Assembly: GCA_017562135.1 (NCBI GenBank)
Contig: QEYB01001157.1
Coordinates: 264,568-328,567, forward strand
Length of the DNA: 64,000 nucleotides
Direction: 5' to 3'
From: Dipylidium caninum
Taxonomy: Eukaryota; Platyhelminthes; Cestoda; Cyclophyllidea; Dipylidiidae
In this document: positions 12,074-25,100 of the stretch, piece by piece
How positions within the stretch are numbered: the stretch's first letter is position 1
Layout of the letters: every line of letters begins with the position of its first letter
Notes under the pieces: model-generated
Seen by the model: only the letters and a program-made list of their open reading frames with translations
Told to the model about the DNA's origin: nothing
Database searches by the model: none
Position numbers and translations under genes: made by a program

Positions 12074-13932
12074 ACACAGCCATTGCAGAGGCTCTGGAAC
12101 TCATTTCGTCCCTCTTTTTCTTCCCTCCGCCTCACTTGATCTCATCCCTCTTTCCTTTTCCGCTCGTCCATTCCTTGCCCACCTCCACTTCTGCACCTTC
12201 AGCCGCCCTTCGGAGCATCCGTCCGTCCCGCACGGCATCACACCTCGTGTCGAATTTAACTTCAAACCCTCGGGGAAGCCCCGTGGACACGTTCACTCGC
12301 CGTGGGTCGCGATGGCCCCACTTCTTTCGCTGCGTGTCCCCTCGAAATGGGGTCGTCTTGTCATTTTGGGGTGAATCCAGTCGCCGAAATGTCTTGCAGG
12401 GCATCTTCTCCTGCTTAGAGACGAGCAGCAGTTCACACATTCGCGTCATGGCAACGGTAACCCTTAAACCCCCCCCCCCCTTGTCTGCCCGCCCGTTCGC
12501 ACCCAGACACGCCGGACAGGGTGCCTCCTGCGTGTGATCACTTGACGAGTGGATGGGCGCGGAGTGGGCCGCCAAGGAGAGCCAGTGTGTCATTCGGACG
12601 CGAGGAGGTGGTGACGAATGGAGTGTGGGACAGTGGGCGTGATTAAAGGGAGCACCCGGCGGGAAGCGCGTGTCCCCACACACAAATACATCTGGACGGA
12701 GTGGCGCTGCGGTGGCGAAAGCCGCACCGCCTCGACTAGGTGTTGCTGTGGCCGAGCGAAATCGAAGCGGCCACTGAGGGACGTGCGTATGTGCGCGGGG
12801 AGAGGGCGTGCACGCCAATTGCTGCACGAGGCGGAAGGCAGGCGGGGCGCCGAGTCGATGAGTGCACCCAGTTGATGCTCCTCCCTCGAAGAGTAAGGGC
12901 AATCGATCGCCGGGAGTCGAGCCGTGTTCACACCGCCCCCACCCACGCACTCCGCTTCGTTTATCGACTTCCGCGGGGGCATGGAATGAGTCACCGGTGC
13001 ATGGGGGTCAGCGGGGTGGCGGTGTTAATCACCTCCACGTTTGTGCGCCAGTGGACGGACTCGTCCCAGGCCGCGCGAATGTTCCGAGGTGTAGTTTGGA
13101 GCGCGGAGGTAGCAAGGAAGCCAAGATGAAAAGAAGGGGAAGGCGAAGTGAGGTGAGAAGGGGAAAGAAGGAAGGAATGTTTTAAGGCCGCGACGCGGCC
13201 AGCCTCGACACTTGGTGACGTGACGTAAAGCGAAGCGTCAACATCTTGTGCGGAGATGGTACTTCCAGCTTGACTTATCTCTGCCATCGTTGTCAGTCTT
13301 CGACACGCCTCCGCTTCGAGTGTTTCAACCCGTCTTCACCTCGCAGTCCACCGGAAATCTAGGCGTTCCCTCCATTACTTTATGCAACGACCCTCCAACA
13401 TGACCACGAAGGCCAGCTCCGCTTCACACACACCTCCTCGTCCCAGGAGGGAGTGTGTCTCTCGCCCACGGACGGAAAAAAGCACACGCTTTTCGTACGA
13501 GACTGTCACTCGCCCCGGTGGAGCGAAGGGGATGCAGGCTGACGCGCGCCGACGGGTTTCTCGACTTCCCCCCCAGTTGCCACGCCCCGCCTCGCCTCCG
13601 CGCACAAACCGCCCCGACGCCTCAGAGCGGTGGCCGGACAGTCAGGAGAGGCGGGAGACAGACAACAGTTTGAGTATTCTGCTCGGAAATAAAGTCGAGG
13701 CACACAAAAGGTGGGGTGGAGGAGGGAGGCGAGGGGGGAAGGGGGAACGGAAGCGGGTGATGGGAAAGGTGAGGGATATCGAAAACTACAAAAAGGAATG
13801 AACATCTTCACAACCGTTGCTCTTCACTAACCATAGGTGGATCACAACCGTGGGGAAGTCAAGCACACACACACACACGTAAACACACACGGTCGAAGGG
13901 AAGAGGATGGGATCAGACAATTGCCACGCTGT
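12074..13932. other. Intergenic gap between convergent REJ and choline-transporter genes
   Basis: GC-rich sequence between two convergent genes. It contains a run of C near 12469-12480, a short CA repeat (13864-13890) and several long open frames on both strands, including one of 272 codons on the minus strand (12132-12950). These have proline/arginine/histidine-rich compositions with no recognisable domain and look like chance frames in GC-rich DNA. No PLAT domain or polycystin membrane segment was found here. Confidence 0.6.
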
Positions 13933-16900
13933 TCAATTCGTCTTCTTCCTCTCCATTTCTGACGTATTGAGAGGAGTGTCGACGTCAACATCTCCAATCT
14001 CCTGCTGCGCCTTCTCCTCTTCCTTCGCCTCGTCCGGTTTTGTCGCGGTTAGGCTAGCAACCGCCTCCTCCTCCGCGGAGAGCGTCGTCTTCGCCGCCGC
14101 GGCCACGTCATTTACGTTGACTGCACAGACTTGCCCCTTCACTGAAGCTTCTATCGCCCGATCCATGCACCCCAAGAAGTCTCGTCGACCGTGGAGTTTC
14201 CCCATCAACCAGAGTCGTTGCATGAGAAAAGACACCGCGGTGCTCGCAGTCAAACTGGCCACCATGGCGATCGTCTTCACTGGTGACCGCTGCAGTCCCG
14301 TTTCCGAATCGTAGCCCGGATAATGAATGAGCGCGGGCAGACCGACCATCATTTCGCCCGCGGTGAGGCGTAGAAAGAGACCTGAAAGACAAGAATCCCC
14401 GGTGGTGGTGAGACGACAATACGGAGAGAGTCGTGAATGCTCTCGGCGCCTCCAGACCCACCAACAAGGTAGCCAGCGACGGAGCCGTAGGTGTTGGTGA
14501 AGGGTATGAAGAGGACGGAGACCAGTTGGGGGAAGAGGATGACGTAGACGAGGTCGGAGGAGAGGAACCACAACTCGTAAATGGACTGGATGACAATACC
14601 GAGGAGGCAGGCGAGGGTACCGACCACGACGATGCTGCCGCGCATGACGAAGAGGAGGCAACGGTCACTGGCGGCGGGGAAGAGCGGTTTGAAAACGTTG
14701 TGCGCGAACATGGAGGAGGCGGAGAAAACGGAGGAGTCGGCGGAGGACATGACGGCCGCGGAGATGGCGCCCAGACCGATGAAGGAGATGGCGGGCGGGC
14801 AGAGGTACTGCAGCACGAGGGGCAGCACAAGCCTCCTCTCCTCCTCGACGATGATATTGTCCACCGTGTGATTGTAACCCGTTGCCGACCAGTCGGTGCT
14901 CGCAGCCACTGCTCCGATCAGAATGGGTGGAATTGCCATGATGAGGCAGCCCAGAGACGCCATGTAGCTGAGAATTTGTGCCCCACGCGCGGTTCTGGCC
15001 GAGAGGACCCGCTATGAGGCAACAAGGACGAAGAATTACGGGTGAGGAAGGAGGACGGGGCGACGTGACGGCGCGGATAACTTGCCTGGAAGTAGACCTG
15101 CCACGGAATGCCGCCAAGAGTGAGCATCAACAGGTTGTCAATGTAGTTGGCCACATCGCTGGTTGGCATGGAGCCAAGCCAACGCGTCGAGTTGACGGTG
15201 ATGGGGTGGACAGCCGCGTTGGTCATGGCGAAGGGGATCGAGAGCCACTTGAAGGGGAAAAAGGATGACGGTAACGTTAGTCAAAGCGCCCCGTGGCCTC
15301 AAGAGACATTCGTGTCAAGCCCAGCCTTTTCCCCGGCCTCCGTGTGCACTTTGACATGCCGTACCAGATTTCAATCCACCCCATGACAACTTCTCTGACC
15401 CCACTACCCGCAGACAACTATCCCCGAGACCATCTATGCCCTTTCTCATCGTCCTGTAAACTTGGAGTGAGCTGGAGGGCGACAGATGCATCGACAGTCC
15501 TTCCACGTCGTACCGCAGTGCAAAGAGGAAAGAGCTAGTTCACAAAATTACTCACCAGGCCAATGAGAATGCAGAAAAGCTGCGCCACATCGGTGTAGGC
15601 GACAGAGTAGAGGCCGCCGAACAAAGTGTAGAGCATTGCAATACACGCTGAGACTATCACCGAGATGGTGCCGCTGATGCCAATCACCACAGCGATTGTG
15701 GCACCTGAAGGGGAGAGAGAGAAGGAGGAGGAGGAGCATGTCAGGAAGGGTAACCGTCCACGCGAACTCTAATGATGCAAGTCATGGAAGAAAGACTACC
15801 TAGGGCGGCGAGAATGGCGGCGGACCAGAAGATTTCGCCCATGAGAGCGGGAATGAAGAGGAAACCACACATTCGTTCGCCGTACTTTGCCTGCAGCGGG
15901 TCCAACATTGTCACATAGCCGAGGGTGCGCATCTTTTTGGCGAAGAAGATTCCACCTGTGGCGGGTAACATGGAAATTGGTCTCGCCTAAATCTCGCATT
16001 AGTGAGACGTGTTAAGGGAAGAGGACTTTCTCGACTCATAGCCCACCGAGGTCATCTCCTTACTCTGTCAAGGGTTATTGTCTACCTCTTTAGCTGCATC
16101 CCTTCATTTTAGAAATAACAACCACCAATCAAGGCAGACACAAGCGTGGAGGCTACAAGTGGTCGTCTGGGATGCTCTTCGCCACACATTTCCTTCTCCT
16201 CGTGACAGTTTGGTCTCACGACTAACGCAAAACCGCGTCAACTCCGAACAGACAAACAAAATGGAGCCTCACACGACTGCCGTAGGGCGGATCAGCATTC
16301 GTGGTAAGCAACCCACCAATAGGCATCGAACACGCAACGTCCCCCAACTCACCAATGACCAGACTGAGGGCGTAGCCAATAGGAGCTTGGCAAAGTAGAA
16401 GGCCTTGAGCGGGGTCGTACACCCCCTCTGCGGTCCCGTTGATGTATCCTCCTCCAACCCAAGTGGCTAAAATGAGACAATCGTTGGAGTAGATAGGGCG
16501 AATATTAGAAAACGGGTTGCCATTCGACACAGAAACGCTGATGTGGTGAGAAATGCAATCCTCCGCTTGACGGTGTCAACGCGTTCATTTGAATGCGCAT
16601 GAGATTTGTGCTATACTCTGACAAATATCATCGTGAACACGAGAGCAATTTCCTCCTCTGCCCTCAGCGGCGTATATGTTGTGGTGTATAGAACGCCGAG
16701 GCTCTGACTATATCCAAAATGGCTCACCGGTCATTGTAAAGACTCCGACAAACAGACCAATGTCTCGACCCGCCAGTATGGCGTCCTCCGTGTCAGTCAT
16801 GGCGCCCTCCGCTGGTTCATCAGTGCTCTGGGGATGGCGAGTGGAGGCGGACCTCTTCGACTTCCGCGCTGCCCAAATTCCCACCGCGAGGATTGAAATG

Positions 16901-16947
16901 TAGAAGAAGACAATGCCCACAACACCGGGTATATTCACCGAGGTCAT
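13933..16947 (-). CDS. SLC5A7: High-affinity choline transporter (sodium:solute symporter)
   Basis: Na+/Cl- dependent choline uptake at cholinergic terminals, the rate-limiting supply step for acetylcholine. Seven exons on minus: 16947-16728, 16466-16353, 15955-15800, 15704-15556, 15247-15086, 15011-14462, 14381-13933. All phases close and give 599 residues, against about 580 in vertebrates. Family signatures run in order: [168 protein letters not shown]. The intracellular tail is a long E/K/A-rich stretch unlike the vertebrate tail. The fifth intron uses a GC donor (CAG|GCAAGT at 15086/15085). The start ATG at 16947 precedes the expected first transmembrane helix. There is no sign of disruption. 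Confidence 0.97.
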
Positions 16948-19900
16948 TGTCGTCGTGGTGTCTCCAGTCCGCCCTCCTCGTACTCTCTTGCTTGTTGAGC
17001 GTCTGAATCTCCCTCAATCGGCGCCTTTCCTCCTCTTTCTCTGCACATTGTTAAGCACACACAGTAATAATGTGAGACGGGGTGGCGGCGTTGAACTCAC
17101 ACAGCGATGCGACTGTCGCCGTGTCAATGTCAACCGCGCTGAGTCACCAATCACACGTTACAAGACGAAACAAGTTGATTAGGCCACCACTGGCGTGCCT
17201 ACCAGCGGCCCTGGTGGCAAATGCACAAAATGGAGGCACTCCACTTTTAAGCGGAGGAGACGCTCACATTTCTCCCCTCGGTGGAGCTAATGGTGTCCTC
17301 ACGACGCTTCGAACGCCTCGGGATCCAAGTATTCCAGAGCATCAGTGGAGCAATTGTCTAATTTTCCCCTCAAATTTGACTCTTACGGTGGAGCTAAAGT
17401 GAATCTGATTGTCTCAACAGACACCGTGAGAAGAATTACGTGAACATCATCTTATAGAATGGCTCGGACTGTGCAAACAGACGTAACTCCAACCGAGACC
17501 GAGTCAGTGCTCCCCCAACCGCATGATAATCCCTTGACTTGGAGAGTATGCCTAATGGAGAGGGCGAGAAAGGCGGCTGTTGTCTCCTCATCACCTTCCA
17601 TCGGGACAAGTGGAATCTTCTTCTCATCCTCACTTAAAATTCACAATAATGCTGAGGTGAGATGGGAAAAAAGGCGGGAAGAACTTACTGTAGGGCAGCT
17701 GATCTCCAAACTGACAGGCCGCAGGTAAGTCTGAGTGTGGAGGAAAGCGGTTTCACGCGATGGTTACAACGCTGCTATGCGTGTAATCAGCAGACAGGCG
17801 ACAAGGGAATGTGACAATTCACAAATTTGTACTTTCTTATAGGCTGTCGGAGCTCAGAATTACTTTGGTGTGAGGTCGAGGTCACATGCGACCGATGCCA
17901 CCCTGGCTTGGGCAGCGTGTGGAGGTGATAAGCGGCTTAAACCGTGTTGGATAATATCTCTTTTTTTAATAACTTATAAAGGCGTTCTGTGACTGCTCCG
18001 CCAACTCGGACAGGATTATAGCCGGGAATTCATTTAATGGATCAAACACTTAAACAGTCGAAAGGCAAAAGGAAATTCCCAGGAAAAAATTTAGATTTTA
18101 AGCTCCATGCAATGACCGAATGCAGGACTATCAGAATGAAGAAGAAAGGATCGGCTTTGACATAATTTTTGGGGCGATTTTCACAATGTCAACAGTCGGG
18201 ATTGGGTTATTTTACTTTGTCCCGTACCCCAATTCAGTACACAAACTTCAGGCACATTTAATCATTTACATCTGAAAATGGTAATGAAAGAATAGGGATG
18301 GGTATCCCTACCCGTATTCTCTGGGCGATGATATCGAGGAGAAAGAGCCAAAATAAACTTCCTCCGAGAAAAAGAGAAACTCAGGCAAAGATATTGGACG
18401 AGTTGCATTAATGTGGAGATGAACGGGAGAATTAATGTTGCAAATAACTTTGGGAGGGATAAACCGCCTACTTATTAATTATGCCTCGTAAAAGGGGGAT
18501 CAGGCTTTCCCTTGGCTGGCTTGCAAAAAACACATTTCGTCAGATAACCTATTTCCCTCAAGTCGAAGTCACGCGGACTGAGAATTAGCGTCCAAGTTGG
18601 CCTTTCTCCATGGTCTGTGAGCTCTTGACCGGCGATACATTGTATTCAAGCGTTAGGAAATACGTCAGTCTCCGAATAACTGTTGCGTCCACTAACCTCA
18701 AGCTGAGTTGGACGCTTTGAACTGTCCAGATTAATAACCACATCACTAATAATTGCAATGACTGTGTGCGCAGGCCACATGATAGGTGGTTTCGATTAAA
18801 AATGGCATTTGGACTCAAAAGCCTGTCGTGTCATTTGTTTAGGTTTGAGATTTTTAGTACCAAAACTTTGGGAATCTACTTCGTCGCCCCATACCCAAAT
18901 CGTTAAAAAAAGTAGAGGGTAAAGGTAACTCAATCTCTAGCGCCAAATGCTTCAAATTTAAGGGGAGTTTTTCCAAGCAAATGGTATGAGTCAAATGAGA
19001 TTTCTACATTCCGAATGAGCTACTCGGTGCATCAGAAACGGGGTATCACGACTTGGATACGTCGTTTTAAATTGGGGCAGTTATTTGATAATAAGCATGA
19101 AGTTGATTTTAACAAACAAAAACTTGATATGTATTCTTTACTAGTAACGCTGATATTATTAGAAGCCAAAACAACTCGAGAAAGACACTTTTTGTTATTT
19201 CCGCTCTACTAGGTATGGGTTTAATTATGCCACAGAGATGTCTGCAAAACCAAGTGCGTTTCGCAATTACTAGAAAAAATCCCAATAAAAATAAGGGCTA
19301 AAAAACCAAGTTCTAGAACCCGCTGTCCCATCTGTTCTACATTTGCAGGTGCGAAATAGTCTGAAGGAAAAGCGCCCTAAATCGGTGGTCTCTAAAAAAA
19401 TCAACTTATTTGTTTCATCTTCTACATTCCCCAAAACCACTTTTGCTTTAATTTCCACCAGCCCACCTCTTTCCGTACGCAGAGCACTTTGACTAATTGC
19501 ATTAATTTTACCGGCAGTTTGAGTGGTTGCCTGCCAATTAATGCAATGTGATTATACCGGAAGAAATGTACAATAAAACATCGACACCGACGTAATCTAT
19601 AAGTAATAATGGTACTACCAACAAGTCAAATGCCGCCTTCCTTGACTCTCTGCCTGCCTGTACCAAACCACAATGCGCCACAAAGTTAACGCTAAGAAGG
19701 CATTTCGCAGGAAAGGGGGCAGAGTAGACACACTCACATGTTGAGCGGTCCGCGGATCCTGCGAGACCGGGCGACAGCTCCGCTCAACTGAGTCTCAACT
19801 AAACGTACACCGCATTGCCGCCGTGGGGATGGTGGCCAATGGAGAACACTTCAGCCCAGCCCTGAGGACGAATCAAATTACTCTGGGGGCGGGTCAATCG

Positions 19901-22159
19901 AAGGCAGCGAAGGAACGAACGCACCAGCGAGAGAGCTCAGGAAGGAAGGGAAGAGGATGGGGGGCGGAGAAAAGGCGGATATCCGCGACGTACTCCGTAC
20001 TCAGTGTGCACCTCTGTATCGCCCAAACGCTTCTGATTCGTGATGAGCGCTGGGCAAAGGGGGCGGGGGAGGGTCAGTAACAACTCCCAGGCCGCTAAGG
20101 TTCACTTTCAGCGGTAATTAAAGATCACGAAAGCTCTGGCCCTTGTTGACAGTGTTACTTCGCGCTCAGTTAACCCATAGGGCAGAAAGGGGGAGACAAG
20201 TCTACTTGCGGGTCGCCGAGGGAGTTAGGAAACTAAGTCGCTACGTGTCAGGGTTCCCTCAGTAATTCCTTAATCCCACAACACAACAGACTATGATTTT
20301 CCGGCTCGACCGAGTGCTTCTTGACCCAAAACCCAGTGTCCTGCCACTCTTCCTCGGGAGCGCATTCCAGTCTCGGAGGTAATACGTAAGGCAAGGTTTT
20401 ACCAGGCACACGATTCGAACGAAGTCTACCACAGGGCGAGGAGATGTTTGTTTAATTTGTACTTTTGTTCACAAAGGCTCCACGGCCTCCGCCCTGCCTC
20501 GCGCTATTTGAGCCAACAAGTCCAACGCCCTTCTCTGGTGGTTCACATCGTAAATTGCACCCAAATTCATAAATTTATTCTAGTTTTAAAGACACAAACT
20601 GGGCTGTACGAGGAACTTCTTTAATCACGAGCAGAGAGGATCGGGTGGGACTCCACAGTGATGACGTCCAGTCGACAATCTCCGCCCAGGAACCGCTTAG
20701 CACGTCCACAGGAGCCAACGAGTCCTCCTTGAAGTTGCTTCGCTCAGCAATTCCGGAAGGAACGCTGTTTGTCCGAGGGGAATTGCAGTGATTTCGTTGA
20801 AGACTCCTTCCTTGGCAGAGAGGCGATTGCCCAGGACGAGGAGCACGCGGGCAGTTGGCGGTCCGGACGTCGAGAGAGGCTGGTAAGCTTCCGCCTAGTC
20901 GACTAGAGAAAGTACCGGACGATGTCGAGGTGGAATGCGGTAAAGTGCAAACAAAGCTGTCGACTGGAACACCTCGTAATGCCGACTTACATGCTTGAGG
21001 CGAATGTCAGACTTGGCGCCGCTCGAGATCCCACACAAGGCCGCGGAACTAGTGCTGGGGGCGGACTACTCGTCGGCTTTGCTCTGCCGCGCTCCCCGCT
21101 TTCGCATGACACACCGTCCAGACCACAGGGAGCCGCCTGGGCGGTTGGGGGAGAAAAGGGCTGTTGAACTGGTCTGTCGGATGTGGGACGGAGACGTGAG
21201 AGGTGGAGGCGGTTGGTCGCCTGGAGACTAAGGAACGCTCCATGCGAGGTTTGGAGTTGAGGAGGAACATCCAGAGGCCTCCTCGACGACCCTTTTCTCC
21301 CCTTTTCCAACAGGAGACTGCATCAACGCCTCACAAGACAAAGGCAAACGCCCTAAGGTAATACGTGAAGCCGTCAGGCAGCCGTCGCCCAGGTTCATCC
21401 ATCCAAGCGTCGATGATACGTTTTCCACGGTGGTAGGGAGATCTAGTTAACAGTCTGGAACCGCTTTTTTTCCTGCGGATGGATGTCTTTGAGAAGAGGC
21501 GAGGCAAGGAAAAGTTGAGCACCCAAACTCCTCGAAGAGGACGTAGTGTTTGGCAGGAGAAAAGCAAACTGTTCTATTTGGACGATTCTCTCTTAAACGA
21601 AACTAATGAGGGTGATAAGACTTGCCAGACGAGGGTGTTACACGCCAAGTCGCCCAGAATGACTTGTAGACGACAGCGCAGTTGGGAGGGTCGATTTCAT
21701 CCAGACATCGTCACAGCGTGCCGGAGGCCGCGGGGCGCCGACTGACCCACGAGGACGGAGGTCAGAGCGCACCGGAGGAGAGGAATGGCCAACTGTTGGG
21801 ACGGGCGAGAATCCGCCCCGAGGCTCGAGGGGGGTTCAAAACCCTCCCCCCCTCCTCCTCCCCCGTACCAGGGATAAAAACCAGGCGCGTGAAGAACACA
21901 AATTTATTGAATCAAGTGAGAGACGCGAGCACAATCTACAAGTCACCCACAGCCACTGTTCCACACAACCCAGAGAGATGCGAGATGATGCAATGGAGGC
22001 ATTAGATGGAAGGGAAGAACCCTCAAGGTCAGAAGAGGGACGATCCAGCAGACGTGCTGAAAATCACGCCCCTATATTGTCATGGCCAAACAGATAAGCA
22101 GCATCACAATCTGGACAAGAGAGACAAGAAAATGTCAACTGGGTGTGATGTCAATAAGT
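16948..22159. other. Intergenic region upstream of the choline transporter
   Basis: This contains the promoter side of the choline transporter and the 3' flank of the PDAP1-like gene. From 17,930 to about 19,680 it is AT-rich. From about 19,740 to 22,000 it is GC-rich again. Open frames near 17459-17728, 19823-20080 and 20922-21310 carry no recognised domain. A GTAAGT-like site at about 17727 is not attached to any supported exon. No repeat family was recognised. Confidence 0.5.
21903..21908 (-). promoter_or_regulatory. Candidate polyadenylation signal of the PDAP1-like gene
   Basis: AATAAA on the minus strand (TTTATT on +), about 250 nt beyond the TGA at 22160. It is the first canonical signal after that stop and supports a terminal exon there. 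Confidence 0.45.
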
Positions 22160-25100
22160 TCAGGGGCTCGGATTTGCATCGGGTGAGGAGGAGGTTGTTC
22201 CACCCTCCGCGGGAGCAGCCACCTCAGGGCCGGCGGACTGAGGCGGAGGCTGGCGTTGTTTGCCCACCTTCGCACCGGGTTTCCGACCGCCTTTGCCCCT
22301 ATTTTTCAACGCCTCCAAACGCTCCTGAGCTCTGGCCTGGGCTGCTGCGTGTGCCGCTTCGTTAGCTAGAGGACAGGAGGGAGACGATCGAAGATAATGC
22401 GAATTAAAATGCAAAACAAATTCAACACCACCGATAAAAAAACAGCCAGCCGCCGAGCGCCAATGTGAATGTAGACTTTGTGGGGTGAAAGACAGAATCG
22501 AAAGACGAGGACGCATGAAATGGTCTGCAGGCGGCGTTGGAGCTGCAAGACAGAAGTTTCTGAGTGACCGTTGAGTGGTCGACAAGTCAAAGCGAATGAC
22601 TTGACCCTTCTCCTTAACTCGGACAACTGTCGCACCAGAATAAGAGCAAAATCCAGCCTACGGCCTGGAAGGGCGAAAATACTGACCATATCATCAAGGC
22701 ACTTCCAGAATGCCTCATTTCGCTCCGATTGAACAGTGAAAACGATGCGTTTACCCCATTTATCCTCGATGAGAACACGCCAAGTCCACAAAAAACTCGT
22801 AGAGCAGTGTTAATTGGTGGGAGAGATTGAGGCGCTACGCCATGAAGAATCCATTTCTAAAATCTAATCAAACGCGGATAACGAAACTTCTAAAGGTCTC
22901 CTCCCGACACCGAAGGGCAGCCTTCATAAGACAAATGTTTTCGAGAAAGTTTTAATGTTTTGGGCATTGCATATTTAGGTTGAAATTGATCCAGAGGAGA
23001 CGTCGACTCCTCCTCCACATTCGAGGTTATTGGTCGAATGGACGCAAGTAATGGCAGTAACTTCCGCCGAATCGCTGTAAACACGCACACGCAAAGCCAC
23101 AACCATTCGACTCCGAGTATTTTTTTCCCTTTCAGGCAGGAGAGTTTATCTTCGAGCGCCTATTTTTAAACCCTCGCTCCGCCGCCTCGTGTGGGTGGAG
23201 CGGAAAGAGCACGTTTTTTTGCCCAACTGCAGGTCTCTTCGTATCTTGGCCTCCGGCCATTGGTAGACTCTTGCCCAGTCCAAGTTGCGGCCATGAGAAT
23301 GAGGAGGGTTAATTAGTCCCCAAGTCTGTCCCCAGTCACCCAAGGCGAATAGGCTACAGGGCTCGGCGCTAAACCGCTGAAAAGTTAAGCGTAATGAAGT
23401 CATGGAGACGAGCGAAAGCACGTCTTATTTAGACTTTTGTTGGGCTCCCTCGGCCTGCCAGCTGCACAAGTTGACAAGGAATGTGTTAAATAGGTGACGC
23501 TAGTGGCGAGTATACTCGAGAAACAAAATTAAGGACACAAGTAAAACGCGTAGAACCAAGAAAGTACATTAAAAATGTGGATGTTTTTGCAAATTTTTAC
23601 GTCGAGGACTCGATTTCTACTGGGGCTGTTAGATGGAACAAGGGAAGTGCCAAGGAGGATGTCGCTGAGGACTAGAAAAACTGTGGAGTAGAGGTATTTT
23701 GGTGACATGATGCGAACCATCGTACGCACGGAGAAACCATGGCTTTGGGCAGCCTCGAAAATGGCTTGTAAATTAGTAAAAACAGGCTCTCGTAGGTAAA
23801 TTGTCGAAAGGAGGGAGATCCGTGTGCATACTAAGGAGATGAATGGAAGGGGGGCAAATAAGTGCAAGCAGACGCCGTGGCAACTTGAGCAAAAGGTTCA
23901 TTAGCTGATGGCGACCTATTTGGACGTGAATACAAGTGCCATTCGCTCAACGGAGTGAACAACACAGCAGATCGAGCAGTGGGGAGTCGGCGAGGGTCCA
24001 TTCAGACACAAGGCGTGGCGAGAAAAAACAAACCTCAAAGGTTTCGAACCAAATGGATGCGTTAATTTTAAAAAAAAGTGAATTTCAAATAAAGGACTCA
24101 ACAGAGTGGTAGAATGGGCGACCAAATACTTTGTATGAAAAAAGCCTTAGAAAAGAAAGATTCCAAGCAAATTAAACTCAGACCTGTGATGAAAAATAGA
24201 CAGTCGGCCTTGATATTCATTAAAAACCGCAGAAGAGGAATCATTCGCATTCAGAATAAAATATAAACGGAGAAGAAACGTGAATACACCAATTATAAAG
24301 CATTTGCCACTATTAAAGAGGATCTTAGGATAACACAAGAAAGGCGTCTCATAACAATGCAAATTAGGGGCTCACGTCCCAAATTGTCAGTCGGAGGCCC
24401 ACGGAAGCAGGTAAGAGAGAATTAACAGACAGGACAAGAATAAATAAGGCCAAGGATGCTCTAATGCGCTTCGCTAAGATTATGCGTTGGCCAAGGCGAT
24501 ACGGGAAAATCTTAATTCAACCCGATTCCATGCAGTGGACAGAATAGGCATTATTTCACAGCGGTGAAGTTGGCCAAGCAGTTGGAAAAGAACCTAACAG
24601 CTAAGAGATAAAAAGTACCCATAAGAGGAGCAAGAGGAGGTGGCTACAATGTCCATGAGGCAGACTGGAAAAAAATTTGGATATGGAAAGTGAATGCAAC
24701 TACGACAATATAATTTATGGTCTAAGTAAAAGGTGGGAAATAATTAGGAGGCTCGAGCTTACATAGGATAAACCAAAAAAGTTAGCTGGAATAAGACGAA
24801 AAAAGCTCCAGTAGTGTTGAAGATTTGATGGAAAATCCAGACGGGCGAGGAAAGTCAACAGGGACAAACCCCTAAGGCTGAATAAAGCGCAAATTGTCTA
24901 TAAAAATTCACCCAAAGGAGAATTTGGTGGAGGAAATCCGAGGTTGCTTAGATAGACTGATTTACTAACGACAAGAAAGAATACCTGCCTAGGGAAGAGT
25001 CCAAAGGGTACGCTGAAGCGAGACAGTCGGCCCCAAAAGCCAGGGAAAGGTAAATATTCGAACGAGAGGGAGCAAATGTAAAGAAATCAAAAAAAACCGT

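Noticed and set aside
12132..12950. 272-codon open frame on minus between the REJ and choline-transporter genes
   Set aside because: Biased P/R/H composition, no recognised domain, and overlapping frames are open on the other strand, as expected in GC-rich DNA.
22366..22791. 141-codon minus frame ending at the PDAP1 acceptor
   Set aside because: Lies within the intron, unrecognised, and is explained by reading into the terminal exon boundary.
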